Assembly (NCBI GenBank): GCA_002384815.1
Contig: DGBN01000074.1
Span: forward strand, 1 to 7,684
DNA from: Oxalobacteraceae bacterium UBA4003
GTDB taxonomy: Bacteria; Pseudomonadota; Gammaproteobacteria; Burkholderiales; Burkholderiaceae_D
Length of the DNA: 7,684 nt
Direction of reading: 5' to 3'
The position numbers were made by a program, and so were the translations under genes. Position 1 is the first letter of the stretch; each line of letters begins with the position of its first letter. Below are positions 1-6,211 of the stretch, piece by piece. The notes beneath the pieces were generated by a model. It was not told where the DNA came from, did not search any database, and saw only the letters and a program-made list of their open reading frames with translations.

Positions 1-921
1 ATCATGACCGATGCCGACGTCGATGGCGCCCACATCCGCACCCTGCTGCTCACGCTGCTGTATCGCCAGATGCCGCAACTGGTGGAGCGCGGCCACGTCT
101 ACATCGCGCAACCGCCGCTGTACAAGGTCAAGCACGGCAAGGACGAACGTTATCTGAAGGATGACCTGGAAGAAGCCGTCTACATGATGCAGATCGCATT
201 GAACGACGCCGCGCTGATTCCATCCGAAGGCGCAGCACCGATCAACGGTGAAGCCCTGGCCGAACTGGTACGTCAGTACAACACCTCCAACGCCATCATC
301 AACCGCCTGACACGTATGGTGGACGGCGCCGCACTCACCGCCATCATGACCGGCGTGACGCTGGACCTCAGCACGCAGGAAGGGGCCGCTGCGTCCGCCC
401 GGCGCCTGCAAGACGGCATCGGCGAGCCATCGGTAGAAGTTGTTGTGCGTCACGACGAACTGGCCGACAGATTCTCGTTGCGCATCCACCGCATGTACCA
501 CGGCAACATCAAGGTCAGCGCGATCGACGCCGAGTTCGTCAATGGCGCAGACTACAGAGTCCTTGCCGATGCTGCCGCCACCTTCAAGGGTTTGATCGGT
601 GCCGGCGCAATGGTGCAACGCGGTGCCGGCGAAAAAGCAAAATCCATCGGCATCAACGATTTCCATCAGGCGATGAACTGGTTGCGCAACGAAGCAGAAC
701 GCAGCGTCGGCAAGCAACGCTACAAAGGTCTGGGCGAGATGAACCCATCGCAACTGTGGGAAACAACCATGGACCCAGCCGTGCGCCGCCTGTTAAAAGT
801 GCAGATCGAAGATGCGATTGCAGCCGATCAGATCTTCACTACATTGATGGGCGATGACGTGGAACCACGGCGTGCGTTTATTGAATTGAATGCGCTGTCT
901 GCGGGGAATATTGATATTTAA
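1..921 (+). CDS. gyrB: DNA gyrase subunit B, C-terminal part (5' end outside window)
   Basis: GyrB is the ATPase subunit of the A2B2 type II topoisomerase that introduces negative supercoils in the cytoplasm. The visible 306 codons are open from base 1. They begin in the TOPRIM domain: MTDADVDG at codons 2-9 supplies the Mg-binding acidic cluster D4, D6, D8 (matching the DADVDG of E. coli GyrB). ERGHVYIAQPPLYKVK follows. Codons about 65-205 are the long insertion typical of Gram-negative GyrB. The conserved QRYKGLGEMNP (about 239-249), LWETTMDP and the terminal ALSAGNIDI match the family's C-terminus closely, so the 3' end is intact, with TAA at 919-921. In many bacteria gyrB sits in the dnaA-dnaN-gyrB cluster near oriC, so the window may lie close to the origin (inference). 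A strong terminator follows about 95 bases downstream. Identification is secure. Confidence 0.98.
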   Translation: MMTDADVDGAHIRTLLLTLLYRQMPQLVERGHVYIAQPPLYKVKHGKDERYLKDDLEEAVYMMQIALNDAALIPSEGAAPINGEALAELVRQYNTSNAIINRLTRMVDGAALTAIMTGVTLDLSTQEGAAASARRLQDGIGEPSVEVVVRHDELADRFSLRIHRMYHGNIKVSAIDAEFVNGADYRVLADAAATFKGLIGAGAMVQRGAGEKAKSIGINDFHQAMNWLRNEAERSVGKQRYKGLGEMNPSQLWETTMDPAVRRLLKVQIEDAIAADQIFTTLMGDDVEPRRAFIELNALSAGNIDI

Positions 922-1015
922 GTTGCGGTAGTGTGGGAAGTCATAGAAGATGAAAATTCCGTCACTACCATGAAAACTTATTCTCAAAGTTGATCAAAAT
1001 TTCTTACTAGATCAC

Positions 1016-1051
1016 AAAAAAGCCCCAGCAATTAATTACTGGGGCTTTTTT
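1016..1051 (+). terminator. Rho-independent terminator of gyrB
   Basis: A perfect 8-bp stem, AGCCCCAG (1021-1028) with CTGGGGCT (1039-1046), encloses a 10-base AT loop. It is preceded by an A run (1016-1020) and followed by a T run to 1051. Because the A and T runs flank both arms, it could also stop transcripts arriving leftward from the HEPN gene, whose stop codon is at 1185-1187. Confidence 0.93.
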
Positions 1052-1184
1052 ATTTGGTCGATCGCTGCGAACCGATACGGAACATAAACGGATTAATTAA
1101 ATGTAGAGTATTCGGCGATTTATAGTTACAAATATAGTTTGCGGAGAAGGCGGAAAGCATGGCCAAAACCTCCATTCGCCCGAA

Positions 1185-2051
1185 TTAACTGGGGGGCGTA
1201 GCTCGAATCGGTGCTTTATTCCACGCATTAAATTGCTTCTGAAACTGCGTATAAACAACTTTCGGTGCCGGTGTTGATTTTGAACTGGTTTTATCCGAGA
1301 ACAGATTGTAGTAAATCCTAAAGGTAGACTTGTCACTTGTGTAAACTCCGGTCCACACCGTTGGTGGCACTCGTGAAATTATTTCGTTAAACAAAAAATT
1401 GTTCATAGTTTTAACAAAACCCGTTGCAATGGCTATGCTGTTTTGCAGCGTCTCATAGTCGTACTTTAACGGCTTCTCAAGAAGATCTTTATGTTCATCA
1501 AGACCTAATGCAATTGCATTATTAACTCCGAGCTTTCCAAAACGATGGACAGCACAATGACGTAATTGGCAAACACGAACATATTGATCAATCGCTAATT
1601 TTAAATCTGCGGGAATATTTCCCTTAACCCCGAGTAGATCTCGGAGTGCGCCGACAATTGATTTTTCTCCGACAAAAGATATCTTTTCTAAGAGGGCCTC
1701 TGGAAGTAAATCTTCACTGAGATGGAGTGCAGCTCCATACGTGACTTCGCGTTCATGCACTGATCTCCGAGCCATTGGGTCATGCACAATAATCTTGCGA
1801 AAAATTGTGCGTATGAAACTCTCTACTGCGGCAATTGCGCCCAATAATATCAACTGTCCTTGATACGGGTTAAAGCCATCTGGCAAAGGGGAGAGTTTAT
1901 TAATTTCTTCTAGGCGCGTTAAAAATTCATCGATAGGAGAACCGAGTGGCTCCTTATGAGAAACATCAAATAACGTGTGTGTTAAGAGCGTAGGGTTCGC
2001 CTTGGCTACACACATGTTAACTGAACATCGGAAAATTTTAGAGTCGCTCAT
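1185..2051 (-). CDS. HEPN-type protein with R-x4-H motif (putative RNase/toxin-like effector)
   Basis: A 288-residue protein starting at ATG 2051-2049. No full-length family is recognised. Residues about 65-225 look largely alpha-helical, and RHCAVH (R164 to H169) fits the R-x4-6-H catalytic motif of HEPN ribonucleases. Its setting, QLRHCAVHRFGKLG, resembles HEPN proteins in which the motif lies at the start of a helix. An upstream acidic helix, AAVESFIRTIFRKII (74-88), suits the first HEPN helix. HEPN proteins are common in toxin-antitoxin and abortive-infection systems, where they cleave RNA; that role is inferred here. The C-terminus (about 230-288) is polar, rich in Ser, Thr and Pro, and of unknown role. 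There is no signal peptide or membrane segment. The gene starts 2 bases after the stop of the Zn-ribbon/HhH gene without a clear Shine-Dalgarno sequence, which suggests translational coupling. Base composition is AT-richer than gyrB, consistent with transfer. Confidence 0.75.
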   Translation of the reverse strand: MSDSKIFRCSVNMCVAKANPTLLTHTLFDVSHKEPLGSPIDEFLTRLEEINKLSPLPDGFNPYQGQLILLGAIAAVESFIRTIFRKIIVHDPMARRSVHEREVTYGAALHLSEDLLPEALLEKISFVGEKSIVGALRDLLGVKGNIPADLKLAIDQYVRVCQLRHCAVHRFGKLGVNNAIALGLDEHKDLLEKPLKYDYETLQNSIAIATGFVKTMNNFLFNEIISRVPPTVWTGVYTSDKSTFRIYYNLFSDKTSSKSTPAPKVVYTQFQKQFNAWNKAPIRATPPS

Positions 2052-2053
2052 GA

Positions 2054-2404
2054 TTATGAAAGAAACTCATCTACAACGATCATTACCTTTTTTATTATTT
2101 CGCCTGCTCTAGCTGGGCCCACATAGTTGGCACGTTGCAGCTCGCCAGATGCGTTTTGGGAAGCATAAATGTGGCCTAGACTTCGAATGGGTGTGTCCTG
2201 AGCAATTCGATTAACCATTGTTTGGCTAATTCCTGGTACGTTCTCTAATGGAATTGCCATGCAGTCTTCAAAAAGAGAAGAAGCTACCAATTCTTTGCCG
2301 CACTGATGACAAAATTTTTGAGAGTCGTTAATTCGCGCTGCTGCACAATGCTGGCAAGAAGGTAAATCCAGCTTAAGTTTTGTTAATTCTTCTGCGGTTA
2401 ACAA
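2054..2404 (-). CDS. Zinc-ribbon plus helix-hairpin-helix small protein
   Basis: A 116-residue protein. The only initiator in the open frame that fits is TTG at 2404-2402; no ATG exists before the in-frame stop upstream. Residues 17-35 form a four-cysteine zinc ribbon (C17-x2-C20, C32-x2-C35, the second knuckle being CHQCG). Residues about 52-80 (ENVPGISQTMVNRIA and following) and 89-107 (LQRANYVGPARAGEIIKKV) each resemble a helix-hairpin-helix motif with its Gly-containing hairpin (VPGI, YVGP), giving a tandem (HhH)2-like DNA-binding unit. It therefore probably binds DNA or another nucleic acid. It is the first gene of a two-gene unit with the HEPN gene and could be its sensor, adaptor or antidote (inference). 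No convincing ribosome binding site precedes the TTG, and the upstream DNA is the start of the divergent HNH gene, so the native promoter or 5' end may have been lost. Confidence 0.7.
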   Translation of the reverse strand: MLTAEELTKLKLDLPSCQHCAAARINDSQKFCHQCGKELVASSLFEDCMAIPLENVPGISQTMVNRIAQDTPIRSLGHIYASQNASGELQRANYVGPARAGEIIKKVMIVVDEFLS

Positions 2405-3174
2405 TGTGCCGAGCTCGCGCCGAATCGGGTGCTTACGCTGACATTACAGTACTTTACAAAGACCTTGCCGACCAGCTCGGCATATTTTTTAAGGGACTAT
2501 ATTCGCAGGCACTCCTGGACTTGGCCGCACTTCGTGCAAAGATCGGCGACATCGATGGCCATTATCATCAGGCGTTTCTGCCTGCCAATAAGTCTGGAAA
2601 ATGTCCTTTCTGTGGCATACATGACATCAAAGGACCACATCACACTACGCGTGAGGCCTACGACCACTATCTGCCCAAGGCGTTGTATCCATTTAACTCT
2701 ATCAACTTCCGTAATCTGGCCCCGGCGTGCCATGAATGCAACAGTAGTTATAAGTTGAGTAAAGACCCGTCGCACAACAATGCTGGGCGGCGTAAAGCTT
2801 TTTATCCATATGCTCCGGTCGGTCAAACCATTGAGTTGCAACTTGCTTTGCAACATGCAGATATCGCTAATCTAGAGCCAGCCAACATCACCTTGCAATT
2901 CGGCCCTGTTGCCATCAACGAGGAAATCGTCACTTGGAAAGAGGTCTACGGGATTGAGGAGCGGTACAAGGCCAAAATTTGTGGAGAGAACGATGGAAAG
3001 GCTTGGCTGACGCAGGTACTGGATGAATGGACTGAGCTAGGGCGAAACCCGGCCGACTTTCTTAAGGCGGTAGCGTTAAGCGCACGAAGTCGGCCATACT
3101 CCGACTGCGCCTTCCTCAAAAAACCATTTTTGGATGCCTGCGAAAACGTGGGTCTATTCGAAAGTCAAGAATGA
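2404..3174 (+). CDS. HNH endonuclease, possibly lacking its original N-terminus
   Basis: Taken from ATG 2404 this is 256 residues; the frame is open from a TTG at 2380, inside the divergent gene. HNH nucleases cut DNA with one metal ion in a beta-beta-alpha fold. Here the fold is clear: a zinc-knuckle pair CPFCG (C67, C70), the His of YDHYLPK (H88), NLAP (N104), then CHECN (C109, C112, N113) with K117 close by. Residues 12-60 look helical (DITVLYKDLADQLG onwards), and the region after about 130 is an uncharacterised C-terminal domain. HNH proteins of this DHYLPK...CxxCN type occur in phage-defence and retron-associated loci. No ATPase or reverse-transcriptase partner lies beside it. No Shine-Dalgarno sequence is evident before ATG 2404, and the start overlaps the divergent gene's start, so the first residues (MCRARAESGAY) may be a leftover of a longer protein. 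The HNH assignment is firm; the start and activity are not. Confidence 0.8.
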   Translation: MCRARAESGAYADITVLYKDLADQLGIFFKGLYSQALLDLAALRAKIGDIDGHYHQAFLPANKSGKCPFCGIHDIKGPHHTTREAYDHYLPKALYPFNSINFRNLAPACHECNSSYKLSKDPSHNNAGRRKAFYPYAPVGQTIELQLALQHADIANLEPANITLQFGPVAINEEIVTWKEVYGIEERYKAKICGENDGKAWLTQVLDEWTELGRNPADFLKAVALSARSRPYSDCAFLKKPFLDACENVGLFESQE

Positions 3175-3189
3175 GCGACATCAAATTTT

Positions 3190-3212
3190 CCTGTTTATTA
3201 GAAATGAACAGG
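3190..3212. terminator. Hairpin between convergent HNH and Mrr genes
   Basis: CCTGTTTATT (3190-3199) pairs with AATGAACAGG (3203-3212) over 10 positions, including one G-U type pair, with a 3-base loop. It lies in the 43-base gap between two convergent stop codons, where a shared bidirectional terminator is expected. Neither strand has a good T run after the stem, so termination efficiency is uncertain. Confidence 0.45.
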
Positions 3213-3217
3213 CTGCA

Positions 3218-4132
3218 CTATATCCTCGTATTTTTAAAATATATCGTTGTACGACAACGAGGAAAGTTTGAGCAACCCCAAAACGTTTTTCGTTTAACCA
3301 GTTTGATTCCACAAGAAGCGCATGTAGGCGTTTTGTAATCTCCATCAAATGCAAAAGCCATCAGTTTGTCTTGAACGGCTGACTCCAAGTCCTGAATTTT
3401 TCGAAGAAACGAATTGCCATCTAGAAGTTGTATTGGGTTGGATGCGCCGAATGCAATGGCGTCTGGCGTATAACTTCCGTTCGTTATGAAAATGCCGCGT
3501 GCTACTTTTTCATGCGCCATCACACCCAGTAACTCGCGGACTTCTTTAACAGTAACTGCCTTACTCCATGCCTTGCATTGAACGATCGCAATCGGGTTTG
3601 GCATTGTCTTGAATAATTTGACGTCGATGCCGCCATCCGCGCCGCTCGCTATTGTTACGGCTTTAAATCCTGTAGCTTCGTAATACTTCGCGCACAGCAA
3701 TTCAAAACGTTTCCATTCAAGAGAGCGCAAAGATTCTATGCCCCATGTCGGTCTGTAAGGAGGAATAATTACATCAGGAATGGATGGTGAAAAAGAGGGA
3801 GCATTCCTCCATTTATCCTGTCCATTGATGTTGAAGCTTGGCTCAGGCCTAGTGATCTTACTTGGCCTCTGTTTTTGTGGCGTAAATGATTGATCTTCAG
3901 TGCGCTTGTTTGCAAAGAACGAAATCAAGGCGATGACACCAAATCCGCAAGGCGCTAGCCATGCAAGTGATCGAGACATTGCTGCCAGACTAACCAGGAA
4001 GGGATTTGAAGCAAAGAAGGATGGGATAAGCCAACGCAAAACAATGTAGCCGACAATTCCCAAAATTGAGCTGATCCACCAGGGCGAACGTATCAGTACA
4101 TCGATACCGCTTTGCTTTCTTTTTCTGGCCAT
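3218..4132 (-). CDS. Membrane-anchored Mrr-type restriction endonuclease with C-terminal topoisomerase-like zinc finger
   Basis: A 304-residue protein from ATG 4132-4130. The basic N-terminus (MARKRKQ) is followed by two hydrophobic segments (about 17-40 and 46-74), predicted to hold it in the inner membrane. A linker (about 75-130) rich in Pro, Ser and charged residues comes next. The Mrr-like catalytic domain spans about 135-255: LEWKRFELLCAKYYEATGF (E144), GADGGIDVKLF (D170) and IAIVQCKAW (Q185, K187) form the E...D...Q-x-K centre of this PD-(D/E)XK nuclease group. Residues 271-293 form a four-cysteine finger (C271, C274, C287, C293) like the repeats at the C-terminus of topoisomerase I. 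Mrr proteins are type IV restriction enzymes acting on modified or foreign DNA; the substrate here is unknown. It converges on the HNH gene. No strong Shine-Dalgarno sequence is visible. All catalytic residues are present, so it is probably functional. Confidence 0.88.
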   Translation of the reverse strand: MARKRKQSGIDVLIRSPWWISSILGIVGYIVLRWLIPSFFASNPFLVSLAAMSRSLAWLAPCGFGVIALISFFANKRTEDQSFTPQKQRPSKITRPEPSFNINGQDKWRNAPSFSPSIPDVIIPPYRPTWGIESLRSLEWKRFELLCAKYYEATGFKAVTIASGADGGIDVKLFKTMPNPIAIVQCKAWSKAVTVKEVRELLGVMAHEKVARGIFITNGSYTPDAIAFGASNPIQLLDGNSFLRKIQDLESAVQDKLMAFAFDGDYKTPTCASCGIKLVKRKTFWGCSNFPRCRTTIYFKNTRI

Positions 4133-4196
4133 GGCTTTATATGAAGTTTATGGGTTGCAGGAAATGATGATTCGCGGTTCTAAGGTTTTTGACATT

Positions 4197-4226
4197 TATA
4201 TATCATCAGTGAAAAAGTGGTTTGAA
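4197..4226 (-). promoter_or_regulatory. Possible promoter of the Mrr-type gene
   Basis: On the minus strand TTCAAA (plus 4221-4226) and TATATA (plus 4197-4202) are 18 bases apart, 4 of 6 matches each to the sigma-70 -35 and -10 boxes, about 65 bases before the start codon. This is an AT-rich stretch where such matches arise easily, so the call is tentative. Confidence 0.3.
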
Positions 4227-4312
4227 TCCACATTCTTTTCAACCCACACGCGCTACCGCTGACCGCAGATGGATGCCCATGTAGCAGATGCCCCTCAAAA
4301 CGTTGGCCGCAA

Positions 4313-4338
4313 AAAAGACTGCCATTAAGCGGTCTTTT
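4313..4338 (-). terminator. Terminator-like hairpin, best oriented leftward
   Basis: AAAAGACTGC (4313-4322) pairs with GCGGTCTTTT (4329-4338), with one G-T type pair and a 6-base loop. Read leftward, the stem ends in six T (plus 4311-4316 is all A), a good intrinsic terminator. Read rightward, only four T are present. It lies about 120 bases downstream of the repeat array, as if ending a short leftward transcript. Confidence 0.6.
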
Positions 4339-4458
4339 CGATCTCTAACTCTAATCCAAGCAATCTTATTTGCTGCAGCCGCCAAGGCTGGCAAATTCCA
4401 ACTTTGAAATAGCCTCTTTGCCCTGCTGTTGTTCTGAAACTCGTCATATATGGTGACA

Positions 4459-4529
4459 TGTATAGAAAAAGCGATTTTCTATACACATGGGGAGCTATAT
4501 GTATAGAAAAGACAAATATCTATATATGT
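4459..4529. promoter_or_regulatory. Array of alternating inverted TGTATAGAAAA elements (probable operator)
   Basis: TGTATAGAAAA occurs exactly at 4459-4469, as its perfect reverse complement at 4475-4485, and again exactly at 4500-4510. A degenerate inverted copy (TATCTATATATGT) covers about 4517-4529. The first two form an 11-bp perfect palindrome with a 5-base spacer, too AT-rich for a strong terminator but typical of a binding site for a dimeric repressor. Alternating arms at 5- and 14-base spacing suggest cooperative binding of two dimers. No regulator gene in the window obviously uses it. Confidence 0.55.
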
Positions 4530-4740
4530 TTTGGCGGGATCAATAAAAATAGGCTTTATCCGTCATGCTGCTGTCCCAGCGCTGATGATACAAGCTTGGC
4601 CTGAACCCTTCTGCGTGCAGCAAGAAAGCCGTTGAATAAAATTTATATAGCGGCTGGAATAAGCTTGCGATTCCGGAAGCATCTGCAGCAAATGCGTGTG
4701 TCTGCTACTCTGGTTCGCTCATCCATCAATCGGATCAATC

Positions 4741-5853
4741 ATGAGCAAACTGTTCTCCCCCTACTCCCTCCGCAGCCTCACCCTCCCCAACCGCATCGTC
4801 GTTTCGCCCATGTGCCAGTACTCCGCCGACAACGGTGCGGCGACTGCATGGCACATGATTCATCTCGGTCATCTTGCCTTGTCGGGTGCCGGCATGTTGA
4901 TGATAGAGGCGACGGCTGTTGAGCCGGAAGGGCGCATCACGCCGTCGGATCTGGGTTTGTGGGATGACGCAACCGAGGCGGCGCTGGTGCCTGTCCTTGC
5001 TGCGATACGCAAGCATTCCAGGATTGCCGTGGTCATGCAGCTTGGGCATGCGGGGCGCAAGGCGTCGAGCAAGGTGCCGTGGGAAGGCGGGCAACAGTTA
5101 CCGGTCGCGGATGGTGGCTGGATATCGTATGCGCCGTCGACTGTGCCGCAGAAGGAGGGCGATGTCGAACCACTGGCGCTGGATGCTGCTGGTTTGCGTC
5201 GTGTGCGTGATGCGTTTGTGCTGGCGGCCAAACGGGCACAACGCTTGGGTATTGATGGGCTTGAAGTGCATGGTGCGCATGGTTATCTGCTGCACCAGTT
5301 TCTGTCGCCGATTGCCAATCATCGCACTGATGAATACGGCGGCTCGCTGGAAAATCGCATGCGTTTTCCGCTGGAAGTGTTCGATGCGGTGCGTGCGGTT
5401 TTTCCGGCAGACAAGCCGGTAGGTATTCGAGTGTCGGCAAGCGACTGGATGGAGGGCGGCTGGAATCTGGAGCAGACCATCGCCTTTGCCGCCGAGTTGA
5501 AGAAGCGCGATGTCGATTGGATAGATGTGTCGTCAGGTGGCATTTCACCTTTGCAGAAAATCATCCTCGGCCCCGGTTATCAGGTCGATTTTGCACAAGG
5601 TGTGAAGGAAGCGACTGGCGTGAACACGATGGCGGTGGGTCTGATCACCGAGCCGCAACAGGCGGAAGAGATCATCGCCAGCGGCAAGGCCGACTTTATC
5701 GCATTGGCACGCGGTATTTTGTACGACCCGCGCTGGCCGTGGCATGCGGCGGCTGCGCTTGGCGCAACTATCGAGGCACCGCCGCAATACTGGCGCTCGG
5801 CACCGCATGGCCAGAACAAGATATTTGGCGAGACGGTGTTTGGCGGGCGTTGA
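4741..5853 (+). CDS. Old Yellow Enzyme family NAD(P)H:flavin oxidoreductase (YqjM/XenA-like)
   Basis: A 370-residue FMN enzyme of the cytoplasm. The family reduces activated C=C bonds (enones, maleimides, some nitro compounds) by a ping-pong mechanism with NAD(P)H. Motifs in order: LPNRIVVSPMCQYS with C25, the cysteine near the flavin in YqjM-type enzymes; ATAVEPEGRITPSDLGLW; QLGHAGRKAS; HGAHGYLLHQFLSP with H177 and H180, the pair that binds the substrate's carbonyl; TDEYGGSLENRMRF; GIRVSASDWMEGGW; and the C-terminal phosphate-binding region GLITEP...ADFIALARGILYDPRWPWHAA. Length and motif order fit class III OYEs. ATG 4741 was chosen because homologues start at M-S-x-L-F-x-P; an in-frame GTG 15 codons earlier would add an unrelated leader. 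The Shine-Dalgarno sequence is weak. The real substrate cannot be read from the sequence, and no regulator lies beside it. Confidence 0.95.
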   Translation: MSKLFSPYSLRSLTLPNRIVVSPMCQYSADNGAATAWHMIHLGHLALSGAGMLMIEATAVEPEGRITPSDLGLWDDATEAALVPVLAAIRKHSRIAVVMQLGHAGRKASSKVPWEGGQQLPVADGGWISYAPSTVPQKEGDVEPLALDAAGLRRVRDAFVLAAKRAQRLGIDGLEVHGAHGYLLHQFLSPIANHRTDEYGGSLENRMRFPLEVFDAVRAVFPADKPVGIRVSASDWMEGGWNLEQTIAFAAELKKRDVDWIDVSSGGISPLQKIILGPGYQVDFAQGVKEATGVNTMAVGLITEPQQAEEIIASGKADFIALARGILYDPRWPWHAAAALGATIEAPPQYWRSAPHGQNKIFGETVFGGR

Positions 5854-5870
5854 GTTCCCGTACAACGCCC
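5845..5870 (+). terminator. Hairpin overlapping the oxidoreductase stop codon
   Basis: GGGCGTTG (5845-5852) is perfectly complementary to CAACGCCC (5863-5870), with a 10-base loop; the TGA stop (5851-5853) lies in the stem and loop. Only an interrupted T-rich stretch (TCACTTCTT) follows, so it is a weak terminator or an RNA-stabilising hairpin separating this gene from the lipoprotein gene. Confidence 0.45.
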
Positions 5871-5904
5871 TCACTTCTTAGAGCTCATCATCAGGAGAAT
5901 GCAT

Positions 5905-6078
5905 ATGCCACAGGCAACGAATACGATAACCAGAACCTTCATGATGCGCGCGACGCTGTGCCTGTTCGCCTTTGCGATGCTTGGCGGATGCGGCGGATAT
6001 GCGAACACGTCCGGCAACGGTTCGGGCGTGCAAGTGTATGGAACGGTAGACGCAGGCGTTTCGCACGAAAGCCGTTAA
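5905..6078 (+). CDS. Small outer-membrane-type lipoprotein (57 aa)
   Basis: ATG 5905 is preceded by AGGAG (5893-5897) at good spacing; another in-frame ATG at 5899 is too close to that site. Residues 1-28 form a lipoprotein signal: a charged start with R10 and R15, a hydrophobic core TLCLFAFAM, then the lipobox LGGC with C29 as the lipidated cysteine. The mature part is only 29 residues, starting with a Gly/Asn/Ser-rich stretch (GGYANTSGNGSG) and ending in GVQVYGTVDAGVSHESR. That tail resembles the first beta strand of Burkholderiales general porins, which begin with similar V-T-L-Y-G-x-x-D-A-G-x sequences. No residue after C29 predicts inner-membrane retention (position +2 is Gly). Function is unknown; similar tiny lipoproteins are recalled from betaproteobacteria but this could not be searched. 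It may be cotranscribed with the oxidoreductase, 51 bases upstream. Confidence 0.75.
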   Translation: MPQATNTITRTFMMRATLCLFAFAMLGGCGGYANTSGNGSGVQVYGTVDAGVSHESR

Positions 6079-6211
6079 CGTCGGTGTGAATGGTCTTGCT
6101 GGCACATGGAGTCAGTGAGGAGCAGCTAGTCATCGCATCCAAATGAGGATATGAAATTGGCCGTAAAGCGACGTAAAATATCCGCATTCATTTGATGAAC
6201 AAGGATGCACG

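Larger units (their letters stand above)
4133..4740. other. 608-base non-coding region between Mrr-type gene and oxidoreductase
   Basis: No convincing full gene was found on either strand. From left to right it holds the possible Mrr promoter, a terminator-like hairpin (4313-4338), a 40-codon leftward open frame without a ribosome site (4447-4325), an array of inverted TGTATAGAAAA copies (4459-4529), and about 200 bases of leader before the oxidoreductase. The composition changes from AT-rich to GC-rich between about 4560 and 4740, which may mark the right edge of the accessory block. No tRNA gene, insertion sequence or obvious attachment-site repeat was seen. Confidence 0.6.

Noticed and set aside
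2497..2856. 119-codon minus-strand frame opposite the HNH gene that could extend the Zn-ribbon/HEPN unit upstream.
   Set aside because: It overlaps the HNH core completely, has no motif, and the HNH residues on the plus strand are unmistakable.
4217..4231. GTGG-TTTGAAT-CCAC resembles a tRNA T-arm, hinting at a tRNA fragment used as an attachment site.
   Set aside because: The stem has only four pairs, the conserved TTC of the loop is altered, and neither an acceptor stem nor other tRNA arms can be drawn around it.
4632..4922. Open frame of 96 codons starting at TTG and running into the oxidoreductase gene.
   Set aside because: It has no ribosome site or recognisable motif, and its second half is an out-of-frame reading of the well-supported oxidoreductase gene.
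5033..5548. Long minus-strand open frames opposite the oxidoreductase (up to 171 codons).
   Set aside because: Products are rich in His, Arg, Pro and Ser, without motifs, as expected for the antisense of GC-rich coding DNA.
5517..6089. 190-codon plus-strand frame spanning the oxidoreductase end and the lipoprotein gene.
   Set aside because: It reads both supported genes out of frame and has low-complexity Arg-rich content; the 57-codon lipoprotein frame has a proper ribosome site and lipobox.
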